This document shows, piece by piece, positions 34,879 through 42,805 of a stretch of DNA of 64,000 nucleotides (position 1 is its first letter; the number at the start of each line of letters is the position of its first letter). Below the pieces are notes generated by a model. It was not told the DNA's origin, did no database searches, and saw nothing but the letters and a program-made list of their open reading frames with translations. The translations under genes were made by a program, and so were the position numbers. Origin of the DNA: JBBQLG01 sp964251665 (lineage in GTDB: Bacteria; Bacteroidota; Bacteroidia; Cytophagales; Spirosomataceae); assembly GCA_964251665.1 (NCBI GenBank), contig CAXUKO010000010.1, forward strand, positions 62,001-126,000. Reading direction: 5' to 3'.

Positions 34879-35736
34879 ATGGACAACAAAAAAGTATGGT
34901 TTGTCACGGGAGCCTCAAAGGGCTTGGGACTTTCATTAGTAAAACAGCTGGTGCAGCAGGGTTTTAGCGTAGTAGCCACCTCTCGAAACAGCGACGAACT
35001 GCGCCGGGCGGTAAACATCGAATCGGATAATTTCTTGCCACTCACCGTCGATCTGAAAACAGAATCGAGTGTCGGTGCGGCTGTTGAGACCACCATCGCC
35101 CAGTTCGGGCGCATCGATGTGGTCGTGAACAATGCTGGACATGGACTAGTAGGTAGTCTTGAAGAGCTAACTGACCAGGAAGCGCGTGAAAATTTCGATG
35201 TTAATGTATTTGGCTCCTTAAATGTGATTCGGCAGGTGCTGCCTCACTTGAGGGAACAACAGTCCGGGCAAATTATCAACCTGTCGTCCATTGGGGGCTT
35301 TTTAGGCACCTTCCCGGGATTTGGTATTTATTGCGCCACTAAGTTCGCCGTGGAGGGCTTCTCGGAATCGCTATCGGCCGAGGTAAAGTCATTCGGTATT
35401 AACGTGACGATTGTGGAGCCGGGCTACTTCCGGACGGATTTCCTTACGGCTGGCTCGCTGGGGGTACCCAGTCGGCAGATTGAGGCTTATGCCACCGTGC
35501 GGGAAACTCAGCAGGCGCATCAACGGGAGATAAATGGGAATCAGCCCGGTGATCCGCAGAAGGCAGTTACGGCCCTGATTCAACTGGCGGCAGAAGCCAA
35601 TCCACCCCTCCACCTGTTTCTGGGTCAGGATGCTTATGACCTGGCGTATGCTAAAATTGAGGCCGTTAAAAATGACCTCGAACGCTGGAAGCACGTAACC
35701 GTATCAACCGGTTTCGATAACGTGCTTAGCGCGTAA
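34879..35736 (+). CDS. SDR family oxidoreductase, AraC-associated
   Basis: 285 residues. Cofactor loop TGASKGLG at about 11-18, NNAGHG at about 90-95, catalytic Ser in INLSSIGG and YCATK as YxxxK. ATSRNSDEL after strand 2 suggests NADP(H). The last third (LGVPSRQIEAYATVRETQQ, GDPQKAVTALIQLAAE) follows the pattern of SDRs similar to oxidoreductase/ketoreductase homologues often next to AraC regulators. It probably reduces a carbonyl compound sensed by the neighbour. Confidence 0.85.
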   Translation: MDNKKVWFVTGASKGLGLSLVKQLVQQGFSVVATSRNSDELRRAVNIESDNFLPLTVDLKTESSVGAAVETTIAQFGRIDVVVNNAGHGLVGSLEELTDQEARENFDVNVFGSLNVIRQVLPHLREQQSGQIINLSSIGGFLGTFPGFGIYCATKFAVEGFSESLSAEVKSFGINVTIVEPGYFRTDFLTAGSLGVPSRQIEAYATVRETQQAHQREINGNQPGDPQKAVTALIQLAAEANPPLHLFLGQDAYDLAYAKIEAVKNDLERWKHVTVSTGFDNVLSA

Positions 35737-35899
35737 CCAAGTTATTATTCCTGCTTTTTACCCGACTACTCCCTTTTCTGGCGTAGTTGGGTAAACCTAT
35801 AGCCACGACAGATACAGCCTACCTCGATTACAATCGATGTCACGTTTAATCTGGACGGATTTTGCTGATAACGCGTCGGCTATTTTTTGAATACGACAG

Positions 35900-35939
35900 A
35901 TTCACGAAACCGCCAGCACAGCCTGGTTTCGTGAATTTT
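35900..35939 (+). terminator. Rho-independent terminator-like hairpin
   Basis: ATTCACGAAACC and GGTTTCGTGAAT form a 12-bp perfect stem with a 13-nt loop and a T4 tail. It is 164 bases after the SDR stop and upstream of the UPF0303 promoter. Confidence 0.6.
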
Positions 35940-36039
35940 GTTGTGTTTGCTTTCGCCTGGTCGCCCGACAATCCGGCCCGCATGGACAGTTTTCACAAAA
36001 ACCTGCGGGTAGTCGATGATCCAATCGTGATGTTTTAAG

Positions 36040-36047
36040 TATGTTTG
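36040..36047 (+). promoter_or_regulatory. -7 box of the UPF0303 gene (near-leaderless)
   Basis: TATGTTTG matches TAnnTTTG and ends only four bases before the ATG at 36052, so the transcript may be leaderless. Confidence 0.35.
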
Positions 36048-36051
36048 TTCC

Positions 36052-36570
36052 ATGACCTCAACTCTCGATACCGATCTGGCGCTGATGGCGCTTCAGGAAG
36101 AACAACTGCAATTTGATGCGTTTAGCCTTGATACAGCCTGGCAACTGGGTACGCGCCTAAAGGCTGCTATTGAAGCCCGTGGAAAAGCCGCTGCCATCGA
36201 GATTCAGTTCACCGGGCATCCTCTGTTCTTTTATGCCATGCCGGGCACAACACCCGACAACATCGACTGGATTCGGCGAAAGCGGAACGTCGTGCAGCGC
36301 TTTCATCGGAGTTCGTATGCCATGCGGCTGGAATTACGAAAAAAGCAGACGACGCTCACCGATCAGGCGGGTCTTTCCCTGCGCGACCATGCGGCTGCGG
36401 GCGGTTGTTTTCCAATTCTGTTACGCGGCACGGGCTGTATCGGTACCATCGCGGTGTCGGGTTTGCCCATGCGTGACGACCATAATGTCATTGTAGAGGT
36501 GCTGGCTACGTGGCTCAATCGGCCAATCAGCGAACTGACGTTGGGTCCGGCCGAGGATATGGATGATTGA
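36052..36570 (+). CDS. UPF0303 / heme-degrading-domain (HbpS-like) protein
   Basis: 172 residues of the Haem_degrading (PF03928)/UPF0303 group. Family features are an N-terminal helix, AIEIQFTGHPLFFYAMPGTTPDN, an RKRNVVQRFHRSSYAMRL block and AAAGGCFPILLRGTGCIGTIAVSGLP. Relatives include yeast YBR137W and heme-binding HbpS. Whether it binds heme or another cofactor is not visible here. It is cytosolic, as there is no signal peptide. It stands alone and converges on the DUF1080 gene. Confidence 0.85.
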   Translation: MTSTLDTDLALMALQEEQLQFDAFSLDTAWQLGTRLKAAIEARGKAAAIEIQFTGHPLFFYAMPGTTPDNIDWIRRKRNVVQRFHRSSYAMRLELRKKQTTLTDQAGLSLRDHAAAGGCFPILLRGTGCIGTIAVSGLPMRDDHNVIVEVLATWLNRPISELTLGPAEDMDD

Positions 36571-36620
36571 TGAAGCGAGCGATTGGAACGTAGCGCTGAG
36601 TCATTACCCGTCCATCGTTC

Positions 36621-37466
36621 TTACCGCAGCAGTTCGGCGGGAATCCGGCGAACCGTACGAACCTGGATATTGCGGTAGTACACTTCGGCACCCTCCGACT
36701 GAAGCTGAATTTTGCCTTTGGTAAGCGGCTCCATCTGCCCGTTAACCAGGTGGCGGGTATGCGTCAGCAGCATGTTTGCCTTGCCGTTCAGGACGTGCAG
36801 ACAGGTGTCGCCCACGCAATACAACTCCAGTACATTCCACTGGCCGGTCGGTTTCTCCACATCCGGGCTTTTCAGGCATGACCGCCCAATGGGTGTTTTA
36901 TCCTGGAATGTAACCGGCGCTCCCCCGGGCTGATACACATATTTACCTTTCTCATTCTGGCGGGCGGGGATGTCGGCGGCTACATTCATAACGCCCCAGT
37001 AGTCGCCACAATCGTGCTCCTGAATCTGGTATTCAAACGATTCCATCCACAGCATAGACGTACCGTGTTCACCAACACTATGGTAGAGCAACCCACTATC
37101 CCGGGCCTGACCCAGTTTCGGCGGCCACTGTTGCGTGCCCCACTTGAATTCCAGACGCAGGTGATAATTTTCATAATCAGCCAGTGTGTTGATGCCACCG
37201 AACGTTTCGCCCGAGATACGCAGGGCGGGTTGCCCATCGACTGTTACCACCGAAAACACATGGTTTGGGTCTTTGTTGAGGCCAATAGGTGCCGGTTGTG
37301 CCGCCTGATCGTCTTTGGTATAAGGCCGGTCGAGGTAGGTTTCCCATCCGGTTAAGTCGTGGCCGTTGAAAAGAGACTGCCAGTTCGTTTGTTTGAGCGA
37401 GGGCTGAGCCGAGGTGAGCGAGCCGAAAAGCAGGAGCAGGCAACCGGTAAATAGCAATGATTTCAT
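36621..37466 (-). CDS. Secreted DUF1080 (3-keto-disaccharide hydrolase-like) protein
   Basis: 281 residues with signal peptide MKSLLFTGCLLLLFGSLTSAQ. The DUF1080 beta-sandwich starts at WQSLFNGHDLTGWETYL and ends GKIQLQSEGAEVYYRNIQVR, both family hallmarks. This concanavalin-like fold includes periplasmic hydrolases of 3-keto-glycosides. Glu/Asp residues in LRLEFKWGTQQWP may belong to the sugar-binding face. The exact sugar is unknown. It is a single gene, converging on UPF0303. Confidence 0.85.
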   Translation of the reverse strand: MKSLLFTGCLLLLFGSLTSAQPSLKQTNWQSLFNGHDLTGWETYLDRPYTKDDQAAQPAPIGLNKDPNHVFSVVTVDGQPALRISGETFGGINTLADYENYHLRLEFKWGTQQWPPKLGQARDSGLLYHSVGEHGTSMLWMESFEYQIQEHDCGDYWGVMNVAADIPARQNEKGKYVYQPGGAPVTFQDKTPIGRSCLKSPDVEKPTGQWNVLELYCVGDTCLHVLNGKANMLLTHTRHLVNGQMEPLTKGKIQLQSEGAEVYYRNIQVRTVRRIPAELLR

Positions 37467-37544
37467 GCGAAGATGGGTTTAGGGTTTATCAGGTAATAGC
37501 GGGTGGGTTCATATTGTTCACAACCGCCTGACTTTTAATCATCC

Positions 37545-38423
37545 ATGAATACTACTGAAATTACCATTGCTCAGCAGTCGGCCCGGTCGATTCAGGTTGC
37601 CCGGTTGGGCTACGGCACCATGCGCCTGACTGGTCCCGGCGTTTGGGGTGAGCCCGCAAACCGTTCGGAGGCCCTACAGATTCTGAAAACAGCCGTAGAG
37701 GCCGGTATAAACTTCCTGGATACCGCCGACTATTACGGGGATGACGTGACCAACCGCCTGATTGCGGAAGCCCTGTACCCCTACCCAAAAGATCTGGTAA
37801 TCTGCACCAAAGTAGGAGCCACCCGCCGACCCGATAAAAGCTGGGTACCCTATAACTCTCCCGAAAACCTGCGCACCAGCATCGATAATAACCTGCGTAC
37901 TCTGAAACAGGATCAGGTGCAATTGGTACATTTCCGGGTGATGCCGGGCAGCCAGGTACCATTTGCGGAATCGTTGGGGGCGATGTTTGCTATGCAGCAG
38001 GAGGGTAAAATTCAGCATGTTGGGTTGAGCAACGTGAACCGGGCTGAACTGGAAGAAGGACTGGCGATGGGCCCCATCGCTACCGTCCAGAACATGTACG
38101 GCTACGCGCAGCGTACTACCCTGCATGGGCCTCACGGCGAAACCCGGGGTGGCGAAGAAGTGCTGGACCTGTGCGAGCAGCATAGCATTCCCCTCATTCC
38201 GTTCTTCTCTTTACAAAACTCCTTATCGAAGGAAGATGCTAAACTGACGGAAATCGCCAGCAAGCATAACGCGTCGAAAGCCCAGATCAACATCGCCTGG
38301 CTCTTACACAAATCGCCCTGGATGCTGCCCATCTTCGGCACGTCGTCGCTGGCGCACTTTCAGGAGAACCTACAGGCCGCTCAAATTGAACTGACGGAAG
38401 AGGATATGGCGTACCTGGGGTAA
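37545..38423 (+). CDS. Aldo/keto reductase family oxidoreductase
   Basis: 292 residues, TIM-barrel NAD(P)H-dependent reductase. The tetrad is in place: Asp in FLDTADYYG, Tyr four residues on, Lys in VICTKVGA, His in LVHFRVMPG. C-terminal cofactor motif PIFGTSSLAHFQENL. IGF-type loops resemble the AKR13 (pyridoxal/yajO-like) group with oxidoreductase PdxI-like features. Substrate unknown. It diverges from the DUF1080 gene and is followed by a family A palindrome. Confidence 0.85.
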   Translation: MNTTEITIAQQSARSIQVARLGYGTMRLTGPGVWGEPANRSEALQILKTAVEAGINFLDTADYYGDDVTNRLIAEALYPYPKDLVICTKVGATRRPDKSWVPYNSPENLRTSIDNNLRTLKQDQVQLVHFRVMPGSQVPFAESLGAMFAMQQEGKIQHVGLSNVNRAELEEGLAMGPIATVQNMYGYAQRTTLHGPHGETRGGEEVLDLCEQHSIPLIPFFSLQNSLSKEDAKLTEIASKHNASKAQINIAWLLHKSPWMLPIFGTSSLAHFQENLQAAQIELTEEDMAYLG

Positions 38424-38445
38424 CTGATTTTTATCATGGCATTGA

Positions 38446-38534
38446 TTTGTCATCCTGAGGCACGAAGGATCTTAGATACTAAATCGCTAAGATCCTTCGT
38501 GCCTCAGGCCGGGTGGCCGGTGCCATGACAAAAA
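38446..38534. repeat. Dispersed palindrome, family A (copy A5, chimeric arms)
   Basis: The inner arms 38454-38475 and 38487-38508 (CCTGAGGCACGAAGGATCTT) pair perfectly around the 11-nt loop ATACTAAATCG. Outside them the arms disagree. The left continues as the short subtype (TTTGTCAT), while the right carries the GC-rich block GGCCGGGTGGCCGGTGCCAT of copy A3. Confidence 0.85.
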
Positions 38535-38582
38535 GAATTTGCCTTATGGCAACGTAAGCACTCAAGCAGCATTTTAATTCTT

Positions 38583-39605
38583 ATGGAAGTTGGTATTGAT
38601 AGTTTCGCGTCGCATCTGCTGGGAGCGGGTACGGGAACCCCTATCACCAGCACGGAAGCCATGCGCGAGTTGCTCGACCGTATCGAACAGGCCGATCAGG
38701 TCGGACTGGACGTTTTCGGCATTGGTGAACACCATCGGATTGAGTACCTCGACTCGGCTCCCGCCGTCATTCTGGCTGCGGCTGCGGCCCGCACGCAGCG
38801 TATCCGCCTGACCAGTGCTGTAACGGTACTGTCGGCGGCCGATCCGGTGCGGGTATTTCAGCAATTTGCCACGCTCGATCTCATTTCACAAGGTAGAGCC
38901 GAAATGGTAGTAGGGCGCGGCTCTTCCGTCGAAGCGTTTCCGCTGTTCGGGTTCGATCTGGATGATTACGACGAGCTGTTCGCCGAAAAACTCGACCTGC
39001 TGCTCGAGATCCGGGCGAACGAAAAGGTGAACTGGTCGGGGACGTTTCGTCCGGCGCTCACCGGTCAGGGTATCTATCCCCGCCCGGTACAACAGCCACT
39101 ACCCATCTGGCTGGGTGTGGGTGGTACGCCACAGTCATTTGTACGGGCCGGTGCGCTCGGTCTGCCGCTGATGGTAGCCATCATTGGGGGTGATACGCAT
39201 CGCTTCCGGCCGCTGGTAGACCTGTATCGTGAAGCCGGTCGCCGGGCGGGTCATTCGCCTGATCAACTGAAAGTTGGTCTGCACTCGCTGGGCTACGTAG
39301 CCCCCACGACCGAAGAAGCCATCGAAGCGTTCTTTCCCGGTTACGCCCAGACCTTTAGCGCTCGTGCCCTCGAACGGGGTGGCTCACCGGTGACAAGGGC
39401 ACAGTTTGACGCGCAGACCGGCCCGTTGGGTGCCTTGCTCGTGGGGAGTCCCGAAGACATGGTCGCTAAAATCAAGCGGCACAGCGACGCGCTGGGCGGT
39501 ATCTCGCGGGTAACGTTTCAGATGGACGTGGCCACGCTGCCGCATGAGAAGATCATGCAATCCATTGAGCTAATCGGCGAACGGCTGGCTCCGTTACTGC
39601 GCTGA
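38583..39605 (+). CDS. LLM-class flavin-dependent oxidoreductase (luciferase-like)
   Basis: 340 residues of the bacterial luciferase-like monooxygenase family, a TIM barrel using reduced FMN or F420. Family landmarks are DVFGIGEHHRIEYLDSAPAV at about 42-61, RIRLTSAVTVLSAADPVRVFQ, GRAEMVVGRGSSVEAFPLFG and LPIWLGVGGTPQSFVRAG. The substrate may be an alkane, aldehyde or sulfonate, and nothing in the neighbourhood decides. It probably depends on an FMN reductase encoded elsewhere. Confidence 0.85.
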   Translation: MEVGIDSFASHLLGAGTGTPITSTEAMRELLDRIEQADQVGLDVFGIGEHHRIEYLDSAPAVILAAAAARTQRIRLTSAVTVLSAADPVRVFQQFATLDLISQGRAEMVVGRGSSVEAFPLFGFDLDDYDELFAEKLDLLLEIRANEKVNWSGTFRPALTGQGIYPRPVQQPLPIWLGVGGTPQSFVRAGALGLPLMVAIIGGDTHRFRPLVDLYREAGRRAGHSPDQLKVGLHSLGYVAPTTEEAIEAFFPGYAQTFSARALERGGSPVTRAQFDAQTGPLGALLVGSPEDMVAKIKRHSDALGGISRVTFQMDVATLPHEKIMQSIELIGERLAPLLR

Positions 39606-39742
39606 TGAAACTTTAAGTATAGAGTTAGGCCGGGGCGTCTAAGATGCTAAGGACCAAACAGTTGGAAATTTGAATCCGTTAATTGTATTCACAAACGGTT
39701 GAAACGGTTGATAGCAAGAAGTTTGGGTGATTATTAGGACAG

Positions 39743-39819
39743 TTTTTTGTCATCCTGACGCAGGAAGGATCTTAGCGATCAATTCTCTAAGATCCTTCCT
39801 GCGTCAGGATGACAAAAAA
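39743..39819. repeat. Dispersed palindrome, family A (copy A6)
   Basis: Perfect 33-nt arms (39743-39775, 39787-39819), 11-nt loop CGATCAATTCT. The core is identical to A2 and A4, with no mirrored unique flank beyond the T/A run. It sits between convergent genes. Confidence 0.9.
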
Positions 39820-39867
39820 TAACCTGAGCCATTTATACTGAACTACTTAAAGCCTGATAAGGTGAGC

Positions 39868-40794
39868 CTACGACAAGGCCTGGGGTGGTGGATTGGCCCC
39901 TGAACTGGCCGGGCGGGAACGGTCGTCGGGTGGCAGGGGAACGAACTCGGCGTTGTCGTTTGGCGGTAGGGGAATCCGGCCCGCCTGCCAATCGGCTTTA
40001 GCCTGCTCGATGCGCTCGCGGCTCGACGAGACAAAATTCCACCAAATGAAGCGTTCTCCCAGCGGTTCGCCACCCAGCAGCATGAGCGTACTGGTTTCCT
40101 TAGCGATCAACACCGGGTCTACCCCCTTCGTAAAGACCAGTAGCTGACCGACGCCATACGTATGGCCGTTGATCTCCACGCTACCTTTCGCCACATAGGC
40201 ACCACGTTCGGGAAAGCCCTGTGGCGGACCAAACCGGGCACCGGGTTGCAGCACGACATGGGCATAGAATAGGGGAGAGTGGGTAGCTACGCTATTGGTT
40301 AAGCCGTAGGCATCGCCGGCAATGAGTCGCATCCAGACACCGGTATCCGTAAAAATGGGTAGCTCTTCGGATTGGTAGTTGATAAAGGTGGGTGCGTTCT
40401 CTTCGGCCGATTCGGGCAGGGCTACCCACGTCTGCACCATCTCGAACGCATTGGCCGCGAGCATGGCCGGGTCCTCGAACCGTTCGGAATGGGCAATGCC
40501 GCGCCCCGCCGTCATCCAGTTAACTTCGCCGGGCCGGATAATCTGCTGCACACCTAAGCTGTCGCGGTGGGTCACCTGGCCGTCGAAGAGGTAACTGACC
40601 GTTGACAGGCCAATGTGGGGATGGGGCAATACATCCATACTGGCCAGTTCGTCGGGCGTTTTGCTGACCGGACCGGCATGATCCATAAAAATAAACGGCC
40701 CCAGCATCCGGCGCAGCCGGTACGGTAAAATCCGTTTCACGGCAAATCCATTGCCGATGGACGCGGACCGGGCATCAATGACGAGGTCTAACAC
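39868..40794 (-). CDS. Pirin family protein
   Basis: 308 residues, double-cupin. The metal-binding N-terminal cupin shows LPHPHIGLSTVSYLFDG, VTHRDSLGV, RPGEVNWMTAGRGIAHSE, the pirin consensus with its iron-binding His/Glu set. The C-terminal pirin domain follows (PQGFPERGAYVAKGSVEING). Many pirins have quercetinase-type dioxygenase activity or act as redox-sensing regulators. A GTG at 40794 is the start (Met-Leu-Asp-Leu-Val), since no ATG precedes the conserved VIDARSASIGNGFAVKR. The Pro/Ser-rich tail of about 20 residues is extra. Confidence 0.88.
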   Translation of the reverse strand: MLDLVIDARSASIGNGFAVKRILPYRLRRMLGPFIFMDHAGPVSKTPDELASMDVLPHPHIGLSTVSYLFDGQVTHRDSLGVQQIIRPGEVNWMTAGRGIAHSERFEDPAMLAANAFEMVQTWVALPESAEENAPTFINYQSEELPIFTDTGVWMRLIAGDAYGLTNSVATHSPLFYAHVVLQPGARFGPPQGFPERGAYVAKGSVEINGHTYGVGQLLVFTKGVDPVLIAKETSTLMLLGGEPLGERFIWWNFVSSSRERIEQAKADWQAGRIPLPPNDNAEFVPLPPDDRSRPASSGANPPPQALS

Positions 40795-40851
40795 GAGAAG
40801 TAGGGTTGGGGGTATTCCTGACGCAGGAGTAGGCTAAGCAGGAAAATGCAT

Positions 40852-41256
40852 CTATGTTCGTTCAAACCAATTTTCGATTTCGATTCCTGCCAATCGTTCA
40901 AAATCTCTAACGTTATCTGTCACAAGAATGAGTTTGTTCTCTATTGCAGTTACGCCAATCAACAGGTCGAACTCATCATGCATTGGTTGACCAATTCGTC
41001 TAAGTCTAACTTTTTCTGATGCATAGCGTCTGATGGAGCCAAAAATTGGAATGATCGAAAGTCCGCTTATAAATGCGTCTACAGCGCTATGTGACTTGGT
41101 TGGGTTGTCGCTGTTCTCCGCGCCGTAGCGCAATTCAACAATAGTAATCTCCGAAATAAAGCAGTTTTCCCGACCTCTCTGCCGTATAAGGTCGTCCAGG
41201 TTCAACCTTCCCCGAAGAAAGAAGACACAGATACTCGTATCAAGCAGATACTGCAT
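40852..41256 (-). CDS. VapC-type PIN-domain toxin
   Basis: 134 residues, PIN fold ribonuclease. Acidic active-site residues are visible: Asp6 in LLDTSICVFFLRG, Glu in ITIVELRYGAE (about 42), Asp near 98 in HDEFDLLIGVTA and Asp in VTDNVRDFERL (about 117). It should cleave tRNA or rRNA when free of antitoxin. The start codon overlaps the stop of the antitoxin gene by one base (TGATG), a typical coupled toxin-antitoxin pair. The GxxxIENWF-like C-terminus is usual. Confidence 0.88.
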   Translation of the reverse strand: MQYLLDTSICVFFLRGRLNLDDLIRQRGRENCFISEITIVELRYGAENSDNPTKSHSAVDAFISGLSIIPIFGSIRRYASEKVRLRRIGQPMHDEFDLLIGVTAIENKLILVTDNVRDFERLAGIEIENWFERT

Positions 41257-41495
41257 CAGAATCCGAGATCTTTAGTTCTGAAACTCCTGTTGAATTTGAT
41301 GGCTTTCATGATGTCTTCAGCCGATTGCTCAGATGCGAAACCCCCAAACGAGCTATAGAACGTATCTTCTTTCACCATTTCTTCAGACGTCAACGATTTA
41401 GCAAGGCTTTCGATCAACTCACGCTTACTCGAAGCACTAAGACTTTCCAGCAGTTCCGAGTAAGATTCGACAATATGCTTTTCTGTGTAACTCAT
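41256..41495 (-). CDS. Antitoxin partner of the VapC toxin (VapB-like)
   Basis: 79 residues. N-terminal half HIVESYSELLESLSASSKRELIESLAKSL is helical and should dimerise and contact DNA. The C-terminal half (FYSSFGGFASEQSAEDIMKAI, FRTKDLGF) with its aromatic residues resembles the toxin-wrapping segment of antitoxins. Neither an AbrB nor a clear ribbon-helix-helix signature is strong. It precedes the PIN toxin, with one-base overlap. Autoregulation at the upstream dyad is likely. Confidence 0.75.
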   Translation of the reverse strand: MSYTEKHIVESYSELLESLSASSKRELIESLAKSLTSEEMVKEDTFYSSFGGFASEQSAEDIMKAIKFNRSFRTKDLGF

Positions 41496-41861
41496 TGTTG
41501 CTTCATGCTAAAAGGTTAAGTGTTTACCGGACAAGTGCCTGAAGAAGCGAACTATAGGCCACCAACACCAATAAGAGCACGGTTTCCGGTGCTAATGGTC
41601 AAATATACGAAAAGCCAGCATCCTGTTGATTCTGTCAGGTCGGATGCTCGACTGTATACGTACGTGACAAACAATAGTAAACAAATACACTATTTTCATA
41701 TCAGAAGACCGCTGTAATTGAAAAACGTCGATACGTATTGTAGTCAAGTCCTGTTTTTGGGACTTTGTTTGCGCTGGCCGTTCCAGTTTTTACCGATAAC
41801 ATTTTATACTATTAAGAGAATAGAAATCTTCTTTAAGTTGTGGTTCCAAACTCGAACCACC
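41496..41861. other. Intergenic stretch between toxin-antitoxin and methyltransferase
   Basis: 366 bases with the toxin-antitoxin promoter/operator candidate and an A+T-rich leader before the methyltransferase. The short frames here lack family resemblance, and the methyltransferase ATG at 41862 is preceded only by an unlikely extension. Confidence 0.5.
41567..41607 (-). promoter_or_regulatory. Candidate promoter and operator of the toxin-antitoxin pair
   Basis: CAAATATA at 41600-41607 reads TATATTTG on the minus strand, matching TAnnTTTG. Directly downstream lies an imperfect dyad (ACCA...AGCACGG and CCGGTGCTAATGGT, 41567-41599) that would cover the transcription start, as expected for an autoregulated operator. 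Confidence 0.35.
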
Positions 41862-42674
41862 ATGAATCCAAACAAAGCATTATGGGAGAAAGGCGACTTC
41901 ACCCGACTCGCCGAAACCATGCGGGAAAGCGGTGCGGCATTTGTCGCCGAACTGGGAATTACGCCCGGTCTTACCGTCCTTGATCTCGGTTGTGGCGATG
42001 GCACCACCGCGATACCGGAAGCAAAACTCGGCGCTACGGTGTTAGGCGTTGATATCGCCCGGAATCTTGTTGACGCCGGAAATCGTCGGGCGAAAGCGGC
42101 AGGGCTTACAAATTGCCACTTCCAGGAGGGGGATGCAACCGATTTGACTGAACTGGCGGATCAGACGTTTGATCTCGTCGTAAGTATGTTTGGGGCGATG
42201 TTCGCACCGAAGCCCGTTGATGCAGCGAAGGAAATGGTGCGTGTTACGCGTCCGGGTGGCCGGATCATCATGGGGAACTGGATACCGGGCGATCCCACCT
42301 TAGTTGCGCAGATACTAAAGATCAGTTCGGCTTACACGCCACCACCGCCGGAGGGTTTCATTAGCCCGATGTTGTGGGGTGTAGAAGAGCAGGTTATAGA
42401 CCGGTTCGGTCAGGCTGGCGTGGCAAAAGAGGCTATATCCTTTAGTAGAGACACGTTCACCTTTAACGCCCCATATCCCCCGTCAGAATTTGTCAGTATG
42501 TTCAAAACCTACTACGGCCCCACCATGAATGCGTTTGAGGCTGCTGAAAAGAATGGTAAGACGCTGGCGCTACAGCAGGAATTAGATACATTGTTTGCCA
42601 GTCAAAACAAAAGCACCACCGATATGGCCACGTCCATACCTGTCACGTTCCTGAAGGTGACGGTTAGCTGTTAG
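41862..42674 (+). CDS. Class I SAM-dependent methyltransferase
   Basis: 270 residues from the ATG at 41862 (MNPNKALWEKGDFTRLAE). Motif I VLDLGCGDGTTAIPEAKLG is at about 47-65, followed by VLGVDIARNLVD, a DLVVSMFGAMFAP motif II and RPGGRIIMGNWIPGD. The whole fits UbiE/Methyltransf_11-like enzymes acting on small molecules. An in-frame 48-residue extension upstream is hydrophobic and lacks family support. The transferred substrate cannot be told. Confidence 0.85.
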   Translation: MNPNKALWEKGDFTRLAETMRESGAAFVAELGITPGLTVLDLGCGDGTTAIPEAKLGATVLGVDIARNLVDAGNRRAKAAGLTNCHFQEGDATDLTELADQTFDLVVSMFGAMFAPKPVDAAKEMVRVTRPGGRIIMGNWIPGDPTLVAQILKISSAYTPPPPEGFISPMLWGVEEQVIDRFGQAGVAKEAISFSRDTFTFNAPYPPSEFVSMFKTYYGPTMNAFEAAEKNGKTLALQQELDTLFASQNKSTTDMATSIPVTFLKVTVSC

Positions 42675-42805
42675 CGTTGTTGCAACGGGTTGGTTTCGTG
42701 GAACTACGACTTCACTTTAGTATGCATGATATACAATTCATCGTTTCACTTTTCATTCAGGAATTCAACTTAATAAACAAGTAGTCTGTTTATTAACCCA
42801 CCACC

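Larger units (their letters stand above)
35737..36051. other. Intergenic stretch with two hairpins
   Basis: 315 bases. It holds TACCCGACTAC...GTAGTTGGGTA (35759-35793, one mismatch) just after the SDR gene, a stronger hairpin at 35900-35939, and a -7 box at 36040-36047. There is no coding signal. Confidence 0.55.

Noticed and set aside
41520..41717. 65-residue frame upstream of the methyltransferase
   Set aside because: Covers the toxin-antitoxin promoter and dyad; no family resemblance.
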